From positions 280,556 through 344,555 of the forward strand of contig NZ_NWUW01000004.1 in assembly GCF_002746455.1 (NCBI RefSeq): DNA of 64,000 nucleotides. Reading direction: 5' to 3'. A program made the translations under genes and the position numbers. Positions 44,448 to 53,182 of this stretch are shown here, piece after piece (positions within the stretch are counted from its first letter, which is position 1; each line of letters starts with the position of its first letter). The notes under the pieces are model-generated. The model was given only the letters and a program-made list of their open reading frames with translations. It was not told the DNA's origin and searched no databases. The stretch comes from Bacillus fungorum (GTDB lineage Bacteria; Bacillota; Bacilli; Bacillales; Bacillaceae_G).

Positions 44448-44749
44448 GATTGGACGTAATACTACTTTTACTAGCAGCAGGAGCTGTCACACTCGTGCCA
44501 CGTATTTTACCTCTACTCGTATTTAGCAAACTACAAATTCCGGACTGGGGTTTAAAATGGTTAAATTACATACCAATTGCGATATTAGCAGCACTTTTAG
44601 CACAAGTATTATTTATGCATGAGACGATGAAGTGGGATTACCTTATCGCAGCAATTCCAACATTTCTTGTAGCGATATATACTCGTAGTCTATTAGGTAC
44701 AGTATTAACGGGAGTGATTGTGATTATTTTGTTACGTTTTTTTTTCTAA
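44438..44749 (+). CDS. azlD: AzlD-family transporter subunit
   Basis: The 103-residue product has about four membrane helices and the AzlD pattern VTLVPRILPLLVFSK. It overlaps azlC by 10 bases. ATG 44444 is a possible alternative start. Confidence 0.85.
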   Translation: MEMRLDVILLLLAAGAVTLVPRILPLLVFSKLQIPDWGLKWLNYIPIAILAALLAQVLFMHETMKWDYLIAAIPTFLVAIYTRSLLGTVLTGVIVIILLRFFF

Positions 44750-44811
44750 AAAGGATTACGCTCATATAATAGCGAAAAGTGTAATAACATGAAAGATATA
44801 GGGGTGGTGTT

Positions 44812-44982
44812 ATGATACTTTTAACGATAGGAGCAATTTTGTTAACGTTGTTTATTTTCTTTATTATCGGCTTCATCACGTTTATGATGTTTGTTGATAA
44901 GGCGACACCTCAAATATATTATACACCTTGTGAATCAGTGACAGTGAAAGCTAAAGGTAAACATAGAAGGAAGAAAAGTTGA
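44812..44982 (+). CDS. Small single-helix membrane protein
   Basis: This 56-residue frame (ILLTIGAILLTLFIFFIIGF helix, then a basic KGKHRRKKS tail) has a good GGGGTGGTG ribosome site before ATG 44812. No family is recognised. It lies 62 bases after azlD and may be co-transcribed. Confidence 0.55.
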   Translation: MILLTIGAILLTLFIFFIIGFITFMMFVDKATPQIYYTPCESVTVKAKGKHRRKKS

Positions 44983-45022
44983 AAGTTGGCTTTTCTTCCT
45001 TTCTTTTTATTTGATTTTTCTG

Positions 45023-45055
45023 TATAATTTAAGTTAGTTATACAACTAACTTAAA
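45023..45055 (+). promoter_or_regulatory. TetR autoregulatory operator and -10 element
   Basis: TTTAAGTTAGTT (45028-45039) and AACTAACTTAAA (45044-45055) are perfect 12-bp inverted repeats with 4 bases between. TATAAT at 45023-45028 overlaps the left arm. The palindrome sits 14 bases before the TetR start, so binding would shut off its own transcript. Confidence 0.75.
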
Positions 45056-45069
45056 AGGTGGTCATAGAA

Positions 45070-45654
45070 GTGGCAAAACCGAACGTTGTTAATAAAGAGA
45101 AGTTACTAGAAGCAGCAAAAGAAATGATTGCACAGCACGGGATGAAAAAGTTGACATTAAAAGCAGTTGCAGAGAGTGCTCAAGTTACACAAGGTACCGT
45201 ATATTATCATTTTAAAACGAAGGATCAATTATTACTTGAAGTGACCGAATCGTTTTGTAAAGCGTCGTGGGAACAAATAGGAAAGGATGTACAGTTAGAA
45301 AAGGCTTTACAGTCTGCCGAAAGTAGATGTGTGAAAGATTCAATGTATCATCATTTGTTTTTTCAATTAGTAGCTAGTGGATTACAAAATGATGCAATGA
45401 AAGATAAAATTGGTGAACTGTTACATTATGAAAATCAAGAATTAACAAGAGTGTTAAATAAAAAAGTAGGAGATACAATGACATCTCAAATTTCAACTGA
45501 AACGTGGAGCATTTTATGTAATGCATTAATTGACGGATTGGCATTGCAAGCATTATTCAATCCATCTTTTTCGAAAGATAAAGTATATGGTGATTTGTAT
45601 ATGCTCTTGGAAAAGTTTACAGCGCTACAAAAGGGAGGAGATGGTAGTGAATAA
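45070..45654 (+). CDS. TetR-family transcriptional regulator
   Basis: The 194-residue product has the TetR helix-turn-helix (LTLKAVAESAQVTQGTVYYH, then FKTKDQLLLEV, residues ~28-60) and a helical ligand domain. GTG 45070 fits the GGTGG ribosome site; a GTG at 45058 is inside that site. It overlaps the next membrane protein gene by 8 bases, and that protein is the likely regulated target. Confidence 0.86.
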   Translation: MAKPNVVNKEKLLEAAKEMIAQHGMKKLTLKAVAESAQVTQGTVYYHFKTKDQLLLEVTESFCKASWEQIGKDVQLEKALQSAESRCVKDSMYHHLFFQLVASGLQNDAMKDKIGELLHYENQELTRVLNKKVGDTMTSQISTETWSILCNALIDGLALQALFNPSFSKDKVYGDLYMLLEKFTALQKGGDGSE

Positions 45655-46045
45655 TAAACTTTGGCTCACTATTTTATTTTCTATTGGCGTTTGGCTTTTT
45701 GCCTCAACATTCTTCATTATTTTCGGTTCTTCCGTTTTATTAGAATACACTTCAAATAGCTTTTTTCTACACATGACGTTTCTTGAATTAGGAACGGCTA
45801 TAGCTTTATACTTTGTAATGTGGTTATACAAAAAACTAGATACTACGAAATATGCAGTTATTAAGTTAGGTATATGTGGTACAGCCATCGGTTTAATTTT
45901 AGATTCTTACATCTTATATAATTCCTCTCATATATTCTCACAATTATCCTCGCAGCAAATCATATCATTTACCATTTGGATGGTTATTGCGTATGCTTTA
46001 TATTTACTGATTCCTTTCGTCATGGAACGAAAAAAGTTGTTGTAA
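45647..46045 (+). CDS. Four-helix membrane protein, possibly DUF5367
   Basis: The 132-residue product has four hydrophobic helices (about 6-28, 42-62, 70-90, 103-124). GTG 45647 follows GGGAGGAG by 7 bases. It resembles the DUF5367 proteins of Bacillus, as far as I can tell without a search. Operon with the TetR gene suggests stress or drug response. Confidence 0.6.
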   Translation: MNNKLWLTILFSIGVWLFASTFFIIFGSSVLLEYTSNSFFLHMTFLELGTAIALYFVMWLYKKLDTTKYAVIKLGICGTAIGLILDSYILYNSSHIFSQLSSQQIISFTIWMVIAYALYLLIPFVMERKKLL

Positions 46046-46072
46046 AGAGGTATGTTATCCTCTTTACAACAA
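46037..46072. terminator. Bidirectional terminator
   Basis: TTGTTGTAAAGAGG (46037-46050) pairs with CCTCTTTACAACAA (46059-46072) over 14 bp, between the convergent membrane protein genes. The stem starts inside the stop region of the upstream gene. Confidence 0.75.
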
Positions 46073-46432
46073 TTACATCCCCGAAAGAAGTAACAACAAT
46101 AACCCAAATAGAAAACTAATAAAGGAAAGAAAACCGATACATACGGAGAACACACGATTGTTTCTCCATTCGCGCCAGAAAACGATAAAACCTAAAATAC
46201 AAAGGAAAAACCAAATGGGCAGGAATATGAATTCGCTAACTTTCTCAGGAAGTAAACCATAAAAAGTTGTTACATATAAGATCCAATTTGTAAAAAATAA
46301 AATGTAAACGATAATAGATTGTAAGTAGGGGCGTTTGAAAAACTCCCCTTTTTTTCCTGTTACAAAAATGATAGTTAGCGCTGACATAAAGGCAATGAGT
46401 ATGAAAATAAGTAAGAGTAATGTGAGCGTCAT
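46073..46432 (-). CDS. Small four-helix membrane protein of unknown function
   Basis: The 119-residue product has about four membrane helices and no motif I know. AAGGAG six bases before ATG 46432 decides the start; the longer frame to 46495 runs into a bcr1 element. Confidence 0.55.
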   Translation of the reverse strand: MTLTLLLLIFILIAFMSALTIIFVTGKKGEFFKRPYLQSIIVYILFFTNWILYVTTFYGLLPEKVSEFIFLPIWFFLCILGFIVFWREWRNNRVFSVCIGFLSFISFLFGLLLLLLSGM

Positions 46433-46456
46433 TTGAGTCTCCTTTATAAGAGTGTT

Positions 46457-46610
46457 TTTATCCCGCATTAACGGGCAGTAAGGCCCACACCTCAAAATTC
46501 AGCATAAGAAAAGAGGTTAGGTGGGGGATCAACTGCCCATAAAAGCCCGATTTGTTCAACTAATAATCAGTGGGGGATGAACAACCCCCACTGATTAAAG
46601 TTTCACTTTA
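46457..46610 (+). repeat. bcr1-type intergenic repeat, copy 2
   Basis: The ~154-base element begins TTTATCCCGCATTAACGGGC and ends AAAGTTTCACTTTA. It shares blocks GGGCAGTAAG, AATCAGTGGGGGATGA and CCCCCACTGATTAAAG with copy 1. Its right end contains the stop codon of the dienelactone hydrolase gene read on the other strand. Confidence 0.9.
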
Positions 46611-47187
46611 CAAGAAATGAATCTATTAAATTGTATGCTTGCTTTGTAGAGTGCTCGTTATATTTTTCAGTGTACGGATTTAAAAATCCATGTTCACCGT
46701 GTAGTTGTTTTATTTCTAATAAAGGATTCTTTTGTTGCTGCAACGATTGAATTAAAGAGGATATTGAAAAACTAACTTCTTTTTCAGGGAAAATAAGTAA
46801 GGTAGCACATGTTGGTTTCATATGAATATAGTCACGTATACGGGAACCATAACATCCGATAATAAAATCTATTTTCGGATTGTTACTACATAGCCATGAG
46901 ATGGTAGCACCAACACTAAAGCCGATAAGTCCAATATGTGTGTAACTACTAGAAAGACGAGTAATGAATTCTTCAATTTGTTTTTTGCCATTATCAAATC
47001 CAATATGATTCATAAAAAAATGATATGCTTTTTCTTCATCACTATAATGAAATGCATGTTGCGATTGTAGCAGATTAGGACAGAATACATCTATATGAGA
47101 TGAAGTGAAGTGGTGGGTAACGTGATGCATATGGTCGTTTACACCATATATTTCATGAACAGCAATGAGAGCTAATTTTTTCTTCAT
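46603..47187 (-). CDS. Dienelactone hydrolase-family protein
   Basis: The 194-residue alpha/beta hydrolase has the nucleophile elbow IGFSVGATISW (Ser ~92) and the late His in LHGEHGFLNPY, as in dienelactone hydrolase. The N-terminal LIAVHEIYGVNDHM matches the family's first strand. The natural substrate is unknown. The final Lys codon and TGA lie inside bcr1 copy 2. Confidence 0.82.
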   Translation of the reverse strand: MKKKLALIAVHEIYGVNDHMHHVTHHFTSSHIDVFCPNLLQSQHAFHYSDEEKAYHFFMNHIGFDNGKKQIEEFITRLSSSYTHIGLIGFSVGATISWLCSNNPKIDFIIGCYGSRIRDYIHMKPTCATLLIFPEKEVSFSISSLIQSLQQQKNPLLEIKQLHGEHGFLNPYTEKYNEHSTKQAYNLIDSFLVK

Positions 47188-47189
47188 CG

Positions 47190-47525
47190 TTACAATGTAC
47201 CTTTATGAAACTTAAATTCTTTCTCAACAAGGCAGATGCGCAGGTGAAAGTTTTCATACCATTGCTCGCGCCCTCTTTTTTTCGCTTCTATATGTAAGGC
47301 GTTCGTTTTCCAATTTTCAATTGCTTCAAGTGATTCCCAATAAGAAATTGTGATTCCAAGTCCTAAATGATCTCGTGCACTTTCTACACCTAGAAATCCA
47401 GGTTGTTGCTTTGCAAGTTCCTCCATTTTCTCAGAGGTGGTACTATAATCTGTTGTATCATTTGATAAGTTAGAGGTGAATATAACTGCATAATAATGCT
47501 TGTTTTTTTCTAAATCAGTTCTCAT
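47190..47525 (-). CDS. Antibiotic biosynthesis monooxygenase (ABM) domain protein
   Basis: The 111-residue ferredoxin-like-fold protein has QQPGFLGVESARD and ITISYWESLEAIENWK, typical of ABM/YgiN-like proteins. These act as small cofactor-free monooxygenases or haem/quinone-related enzymes. Two bases separate its stop from the hydrolase start, so they form an operon. Confidence 0.8.
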   Translation of the reverse strand: MRTDLEKNKHYYAVIFTSNLSNDTTDYSTTSEKMEELAKQQPGFLGVESARDHLGLGITISYWESLEAIENWKTNALHIEAKKRGREQWYENFHLRICLVEKEFKFHKGTL

Positions 47526-47667
47526 TATCTTTCCCCCTTAATATATAGTGCGAATAATTCATTCATAGTTTGTATTTTAGCAGGTTAAAAAAAGAAAAGA
47601 AGTAGAAGATTCTTATTTTTTTAGTTATTCTAAAACAAGGGATATAGAGAATTCATATTAAAGTAAG

Positions 47668-47704
47668 AAAAATGCCACTTCAAAAAATTGAAGTGGCATT
47701 TTTT
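47668..47704. terminator. Terminator downstream of sspH
   Basis: AAAAATGCCACTTCAA pairs with TTGAAGTGGCATTTTT around a 4-base loop. It overlaps the sspH stop region on the minus strand. Confidence 0.88.
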
Positions 47705-47882
47705 ATATTTCCTCTAAGCTATTAACTGGAACTGTTAATTCGCGTCCTGGGTTTTTTACTTCATATATGCGGGCGGTTTCGTTGCTTTCGTCGACGTGTT
47801 GAATTGTAACAGGCATGCCTTGAAAACTAACATTAGCTTGCTCCGCTGACACAGAAAGCTCTTTTGCACGTTGAATATTCAT
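47703..47882 (-). CDS. sspH: SspH, H-type small acid-soluble spore protein
   Basis: The 59-residue protein begins MNIQRAKELSVSAEQANVSF and ends NPGRELTVPVNSLEEI, which matches SspH of Bacillus. It is a minor spore-core protein made late in sporulation under sigma-G. GGGAGGA precedes the ATG. I could not see a convincing sigma-G promoter. Confidence 0.92.
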   Translation of the reverse strand: MNIQRAKELSVSAEQANVSFQGMPVTIQHVDESNETARIYEVKNPGRELTVPVNSLEEI

Positions 47883-47948
47883 TTATATTCCTCCCATCAT
47901 TATTATCTTTGCTAAAAAAGAGGAATAATATACCATTTTGAGACATTT

Positions 47949-49163
47949 TTAAAGTTTTTGTATTATTTGTAATGTTTCTTTAATAAATGAAGTGAATATG
48001 GAATCAGGATAGCCATTTATCGCTTGAACCGCTTCTTTTGCTTCTTTCAAGGCAGATTTTTTATCTTGAAGTTCTATATAGCAAAGAGCACGATAAGATC
48101 CAGCTGTTAATAACCACGATTGGTCAAGTGGATGACTCATATAATCTGGTATGGTAGCGTGTTTTAATATTTCCAATGCTTCCTTATAACGTTTTAAGCC
48201 ATACAAAGATTTTCCTTTTTCAAGATAGTACAACCCATCCTCTTTGAAAATCGGTTCGTCTTTTAGTTTTTCTCGAAATTGTTCTACATGTTCTAATGCA
48301 ATTGTATATTCTTTAGTAATCGTGTTGTAGTAATATGCTTTTAATATATCTACGATTGCAACGGATAAAGTGTCTTCTGTAAAAATGGCGAATTGCTCAG
48401 ATTTCTTAATGTAATGTAAATACTGTTCTTTATCAGCCATCATGACTTTTTGATAAGATAATATGCGATAAAATTCATCTGTTTTATAATACACTTGATG
48501 TTTTTTTGAAAATGCTAATGCTTTTAATATGATTTTTTCACATTCCTCATATTTGCCACATGCGAGTAAAATAATGGCTTCTTTTAAGCACAATCTGATA
48601 TGTATAATAAGATCCATTTCTAAATGGTTCGCTTCATAATCATCTCGAATAAGAGCAATAAGTTGCAAACATTCCTCATACTTTTTACGTGAGAATAACG
48701 TATAAGAGAATGTTAATTTTGTTTCAGTACTGTCTCTGTATAAAGTATATTTTTCAAAAATAGAAGTTGCTTTTTCAACGAAAGATTCAATGTTGTAATC
48801 TTTCATTATAGCCGCTCCAGTTATAAATTGTTTATATAATCGGGCAGTATTTAAAGTGAGAGGGAGTTCCTTTTGAACGATAGGAAGTAAAGTTTCATAC
48901 ACCTTATCACATTTATTTGCCTTTATTAGCTGCTCCATTTTTTGAATGAGTTCTACAATTTCATCTTCATCTTCTTCTAATAAAAAACTCGTTTCACATT
49001 CAAGTTTTTCAGCAATATATTGTAATGTTTTCATGGAAGGTGTAGCTTTTCCATTTTCAATTTGACTAAGCATGCTTTTTGTCAATTCGGAACCTGCCAA
49101 TGCGGTTTGAGTAAGTTTTTTTTCTTTTCGTAATGCTTTAATTTTTTCGCCGAGAGTTGCCAT
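47949..49163 (-). CDS. XRE-family regulator with TPR-like C-terminal domain
   Basis: The 404-residue product has an N-terminal helix-turn-helix (LGEKIKALRKEKKLTQTALA, ELTKSMLSQIENGKATPSMK) and a long helical TPR-like region (~75-400). This is the architecture of peptide-sensing regulators such as PlcR, NprR and Rap-like proteins, but I see no signal-peptide gene beside it. It is divergent from an MFS transporter gene and shares operator-like repeats with it. Confidence 0.82.
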   Translation of the reverse strand: MATLGEKIKALRKEKKLTQTALAGSELTKSMLSQIENGKATPSMKTLQYIAEKLECETSFLLEEDEDEIVELIQKMEQLIKANKCDKVYETLLPIVQKELPLTLNTARLYKQFITGAAIMKDYNIESFVEKATSIFEKYTLYRDSTETKLTFSYTLFSRKKYEECLQLIALIRDDYEANHLEMDLIIHIRLCLKEAIILLACGKYEECEKIILKALAFSKKHQVYYKTDEFYRILSYQKVMMADKEQYLHYIKKSEQFAIFTEDTLSVAIVDILKAYYYNTITKEYTIALEHVEQFREKLKDEPIFKEDGLYYLEKGKSLYGLKRYKEALEILKHATIPDYMSHPLDQSWLLTAGSYRALCYIELQDKKSALKEAKEAVQAINGYPDSIFTSFIKETLQIIQKL

Positions 49164-49183
49164 ATTATTGCTCCTTTATAATT

Positions 49184-49264
49184 AAAAAGTTAAATTGTAT
49201 TTAACTTTTTGTTGTAAAAATTGGAAAGTTGATTATATAATAAGTTTAACACAATTTAACTTTT
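49184..49264. promoter_or_regulatory. Divergent operator region, XRE regulator/MFS transporter
   Basis: AAAAAGTTAAA (49184-49194) and TTTAACTTTTT (49200-49210) form a perfect 11-bp inverted repeat. A second, imperfect pair (AAGTTTAA ... TTTAACTTTT) lies at ~49242-49264. A promoter for the MFS gene, TTGTAA (49212-49217), 18 bases, TATAAT (49236-49241), lies between the two, so both operators flank it. Confidence 0.65.
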
Positions 49265-49281
49265 AAGGGGAGAGAGTCATA

Positions 49282-50550
49282 ATGGAAGATGTAAGTATAG
49301 GTCAAACTGATTCAAAAATGAAGATTGCAACGAGAAATATTATTTTAATGATGATTGGAAAGATGACGTCTTTATTAGGCGCAGGTATTTATACGTTCGC
49401 AATGGGGTTATACGTATTAAAGACAACTGGTTCAGGGATGGGGTTTGCTACTACGCTCGTTTGCGGATCACTTCCAAGGATGATCTGTGGTCCGATTGCA
49501 GGTGCTGTAGCAGACCGTGTGAATCGAAAGTGGCTTGTCATTGGCACTGATTTATTAAGTAGCTTAACGATGCTTATTATGTTTATTTTTGCCACTATAT
49601 TTGGACCATCACTTCTTTTTATTTATATTTCAGCAGCATTATTATCAATTTGTGCAAGTTTTTATTCTGTTGCATTAACTTCATCTATTCCGAGTTTAGT
49701 AGATGAAGGACGTATTCAAAAAGCGAGTGCTTTGAACCAGACAGCAGCTTCTTTATCAAATATTTTAGGGCCGATTATTGGTGGAGTTGTATTTGGTTTC
49801 TTTTCAATTAAGTCGTTCTTTTTGTTAAATAGTATTACGTTCTTTTTAGCGGTTATTTTGCAATTATTTATTGTATTTGATTTATATAAAAAAGAAATGG
49901 TTGAAAGTAAAGAGCATTTCTTGACGAGTGTAAAAGAAGGTTTTTCATATGTAAAACGACAACATGAAATATATGGTTTAATGAAAATAGCATTGTGGGT
50001 AAATTTTTTTGCGTGTGGGCTAACCGTTGCACTTCCCTACATTATCGTCCATACATTGCATTTATCTTCAAAGCAACTCGGTACTGTAGAGGGAATGTTA
50101 GCAGTCGGGATGCTAATGGGTGCGATTGCTTTATCAGTGCGTAAAGAAGTGAATAATCCGTTTCGTTCTATTTATACGGGACTGTTTTTGTTTGCAGGTT
50201 TGAGTTTATGTACAGTATTCCCGTTGTTAGTTACCATTCCAAAAGTGGCAAGTTTTATTTATTATATTGCTTTCATGATGTTAACGGGTATAGCAATTAT
50301 GATCGTAAACATTCCGATGCAAGTACATATGCAAAAAACGACAGACCCGAGCTACTTAGGGCGTGTGTTTGGCCTACTTGAAACAATTGCTACTGCAATC
50401 GCACCGCTCGGTATGATTGTATATGGATTATTATTAGATATGTTGCCAACTAGCATTGTTATGATGACAATAGGCGGAGGTTTATTGTTAGTTGTATTAG
50501 TTGGAGTAAAGCAACATATGGCGAAAAAACAAGTAAATGTGTCGGCTTAA
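49282..50550 (+). CDS. MFS transporter (macrolide-efflux-like)
   Basis: The 422-residue membrane protein has about 12 hydrophobic helices, the loop GPIAGAVADRVNRKWLVIGT (MFS motif A) and TDPSYLGRVFGLLETIATAI, both typical of the MefA-like drug efflux branch. The substrate is unknown. Its promoter is bracketed by repeats likely bound by the divergent XRE regulator. Confidence 0.84.
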   Translation: MEDVSIGQTDSKMKIATRNIILMMIGKMTSLLGAGIYTFAMGLYVLKTTGSGMGFATTLVCGSLPRMICGPIAGAVADRVNRKWLVIGTDLLSSLTMLIMFIFATIFGPSLLFIYISAALLSICASFYSVALTSSIPSLVDEGRIQKASALNQTAASLSNILGPIIGGVVFGFFSIKSFFLLNSITFFLAVILQLFIVFDLYKKEMVESKEHFLTSVKEGFSYVKRQHEIYGLMKIALWVNFFACGLTVALPYIIVHTLHLSSKQLGTVEGMLAVGMLMGAIALSVRKEVNNPFRSIYTGLFLFAGLSLCTVFPLLVTIPKVASFIYYIAFMMLTGIAIMIVNIPMQVHMQKTTDPSYLGRVFGLLETIATAIAPLGMIVYGLLLDMLPTSIVMMTIGGGLLLVVLVGVKQHMAKKQVNVSA

Positions 50551-50668
50551 AAATAATAAAAAATTGACTTATCATTATAAAAATGACCGAATTAGTATTT
50601 TAGTTTTTGAAACTCTTTTTCATGTATGTTACAGTAAAGTGAGCAGGCAAAGAAAAGGAGACAACATC

Positions 50669-51193
50669 ATGAAAAAATTAAGTTTTGTTATGCTTTTTCT
50701 ATTAGTCGTGATGGCTGGATGTAGCAATTATGACACATATATTGAAACAGGTATGCAATCATTGAAAGATGAAAAATATAGTGATGCAACGATGTGGTTT
50801 GAAAAAGCGGAAAAAGAAAAGTCAGGAAATGAAGCGAAATCATATAAACAAGTTGCCGAGAGAATGGATCACGGAGCAACAGCATTAAAAGACGGTAAGT
50901 ATTTAGAAGCGAAAGACATTGCAAATGAAGTATTACAAATGAAAAAAGACGATACACTTGAAACAGCTGTAACATCAAATGCAGAGAATATGCTTCAAAA
51001 AGCAAAAGATGTAGAAGAGAAAGTGAATGAAAGAGTAGCAAAGCGGAGAAAAGTAGAAGAAGAAGGAATTGATAAACTCATTAAAGCTGTAGATAGTATA
51101 GATGACGCGAAAGAAAAAGAGAAGAAAGTTTCAGAAGCATTAGATAAGGCTGAAGAGGCGCAAGCGAAAATTGAAGCGAAGAAAAATAAATAG
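50669..51193 (+). CDS. Lipoprotein with charged coiled-coil domain
   Basis: The 174-residue product has a lipoprotein signal peptide ending in the lipobox VMAGC (Cys 17). The exported part is rich in Lys, Glu and Ala with a TPR-like first half (DEKYSDATMWFEKAEKEK) and a coiled coil (~115-174). The frame starts upstream at 50537, but AAGGAG and the signal peptide fix ATG 50669. Function unknown. Confidence 0.8.
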   Translation: MKKLSFVMLFLLVVMAGCSNYDTYIETGMQSLKDEKYSDATMWFEKAEKEKSGNEAKSYKQVAERMDHGATALKDGKYLEAKDIANEVLQMKKDDTLETAVTSNAENMLQKAKDVEEKVNERVAKRRKVEEEGIDKLIKAVDSIDDAKEKEKKVSEALDKAEEAQAKIEAKKNK

Positions 51194-51204
51194 AGTTATA
51201 GTTT

Positions 51205-51235
51205 AAAAGGCTGTCGTGTATAACGACAGCCTTTT
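51205..51235. terminator. Bidirectional terminator
   Basis: AAAAGGCTGTCGT pairs with ACGACAGCCTTTT around a 5-base loop, between the convergent lipoprotein and YfmQ-like genes. Confidence 0.88.
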
Positions 51236-51656
51236 AAGCTAAATCAACTGACACGAACATATCACTATTTTGAAGGTTTTTAGAGCGTAAACTATAAGCA
51301 ACAACCTTCTTTTTATGTTGTTTTACAACATCAACATGCTCTTCGTGACTATAAATATAAAATGTAAAATCTTTTTTGCCACGTTTTGCATTGATAATTA
51401 AAGGAGTACCCTCATTGTGTGGCGGTGCATAATAGCGATCTAAAAATAAACCTTCGTTAAAATCATGAATAATTTTGGATTTCTTTTCGCCTTCTACGTT
51501 ATTTCCATGGATTGTAACAGTCACATTCGCTTCTTCAAGCTGTGGATGTGTTTCGTACTTGCTAATAATGGATTCAATAACAGTGTTAGGAAGGCTAGAA
51601 ACGATAATTTTAAATGCTCCAAATACAACTAACATTACAATAAACCAAGTCGTCAT
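51234..51656 (-). CDS. YfmQ-like membrane-anchored protein
   Basis: The 140-residue product has one N-terminal hydrophobic helix (2-22) and a soluble domain with an HDFNEGLFLDRYYAPP segment. It resembles the YfmQ family of Bacillus, whose function is unknown; the match is from memory. Confidence 0.55.
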   Translation of the reverse strand: MTTWFIVMLVVFGAFKIIVSSLPNTVIESIISKYETHPQLEEANVTVTIHGNNVEGEKKSKIIHDFNEGLFLDRYYAPPHNEGTPLIINAKRGKKDFTFYIYSHEEHVDVVKQHKKKVVAYSLRSKNLQNSDMFVSVDLA

Positions 51657-51855
51657 AGTATATCATCCCCTTTATTCTATTTAATAATATAACTCATATG
51701 GTAATAGTACATATGGTGAAGTTTTGTATAATTTGTGAAAATGTTTCCTGTTTTTGAACGTTTTTTAAACAAATGGAGATGTGTGAAGAATAAGAGGGAA
51801 TATTTAGTATGATAAAAATGTAAAGGTTTTCTATATATTATAAGGGGGTTATAAA

Positions 51856-52650
51856 ATGGGGAAATTAGATGGTAAGGTCGCTTTTGTTACAGGAGCTGCG
51901 ATGGGGAACGGAGCTGGAATTGCTCATGTATTTGCAGAGCTGGGGGCAAAAGTATTACTTGTTGATATTTCAGAGACAGTTCATGAGACTGCCAAAAATA
52001 TTGTTAGCAAAGGGTTAGATGCTACGAGTTATGTAGTCGATGTGGCTGATATTACTGCTGTAAAAGAAGTAACGAAAGATGCATATGAGAAGTACGGAAA
52101 GATTGATATATTAGTAAATAACGCCGGTGTTATTCGACTTGCAAATTTTTTAGATATGTCAGATGAAATGCGTGATTTTCAATTCCAAGTAAATATTAAT
52201 GGTGTATGGAATTTTTCTAAAGCGGTATTGCCATATATGATTGAGAAAAACTACGGGAAGATTGTGAATATGTCTTCTGTAACAGGAACATTGGTTGCTG
52301 ATGAAGGTGAAACTGCATATGCAACGACGAAGGCAGCAATTTGGGGATTTACGAAAGCGCTAGCACGTGAAGTAGCAAAACATCGTATTACTGTAAATGC
52401 AATTTGCCCAGGTTACATTATGACACCAATGGCAGAGCAAATAGCAAATGAATCTGATTCAAATGAGCCGAGTAATGTCATCAATGGAATTGCTTCGGGT
52501 GTTCCTTTAGGACGTTTAGGGAGAATTGAAGAAGTAGGTCAGTTAGCAGGTTTTTTAGCATCCGATGAATCAAGCTACATAACAGGTACACACATTGTCA
52601 TTGATGGGGGTAGCACATTGCCAGAAACAGTTTCAGTCGGTGTAAAGTAA
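51856..52650 (+). CDS. SDR-family oxidoreductase (UcpA-like)
   Basis: The 264-residue product is a classical short-chain dehydrogenase: cofactor loop TGAAMGNGAGIA (12-23), NNAG (88-91), and catalytic Ser 140/141, Tyr 155 and Lys 159 (YATTK). Asp 37 after the second strand suggests NAD rather than NADP. C-terminal GGSTLPETVSVG resembles UcpA-type proteins. Substrate unknown. The ribosome site is AAGGGGG. Confidence 0.86.
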   Translation: MGKLDGKVAFVTGAAMGNGAGIAHVFAELGAKVLLVDISETVHETAKNIVSKGLDATSYVVDVADITAVKEVTKDAYEKYGKIDILVNNAGVIRLANFLDMSDEMRDFQFQVNINGVWNFSKAVLPYMIEKNYGKIVNMSSVTGTLVADEGETAYATTKAAIWGFTKALAREVAKHRITVNAICPGYIMTPMAEQIANESDSNEPSNVINGIASGVPLGRLGRIEEVGQLAGFLASDESSYITGTHIVIDGGSTLPETVSVGVK

Positions 52651-52690
52651 AAGGATTATGAATGAGGGTTTTAGTTCTGTGAATCATAAT

Positions 52691-52723
52691 GCTAGAAGGA
52701 ATCTGACAGGGATTTCTTCTAGC
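52691..52723 (+). terminator. Stem-loop after the SDR gene
   Basis: GCTAGAAG-AATC pairs with GATT-CTTCTAGC, 40 bases past the stop. The T-run is poor, so its strength as terminator is doubtful. Confidence 0.45.
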
Positions 52724-52843
52724 GTTATAATGTTATGAAGTATTGTTAGAAAAGTCAATTTTGTTACAAAAAGTTGAAATCGAAGTATTTTAAAAGAAAA
52801 AGGTTTATAATAAAAATATAACTAATTACAAGGAAGTGTAACT

Positions 52844-53005
52844 ATGAGTACTGTAACAATCGTATATGGTATTATTCTTTCTACAATTATTGTTTTATTT
52901 ATTGTCGGGGTTTCACGTTATATTCATAAATGGAAAGAAGGCGTTGCGAAATTAAATCACATTGAAGAAGAACTTAGTGATTTAATGTTACATCATGGTA
53001 AGTAA
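52844..53005 (+). CDS. Small membrane protein, DUF4083-like
   Basis: The 53-residue product has one membrane helix (about 5-23) followed by SRYIHKWKEGVAKLNHIEEE. It resembles DUF4083 proteins common in Bacillus. AAGGAAGTG precedes ATG 52844. Function unknown. Confidence 0.7.
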   Translation: MSTVTIVYGIILSTIIVLFIVGVSRYIHKWKEGVAKLNHIEEELSDLMLHHGK

Positions 53006-53182
53006 AAAGTTTATTTTTTAACTAAACAATGTGAAGAATATCACAAATCATGCTTTTCTAATGAAGGCATGTTTTTTTTATTGTGTAAGATTAGAAAATT
53101 TGTATAAACAAACTAATTATTAATTAAAAAGATAAAATATTTTAATTTAATATATAATATAATTGTTTTAAGGGGGAGTATC

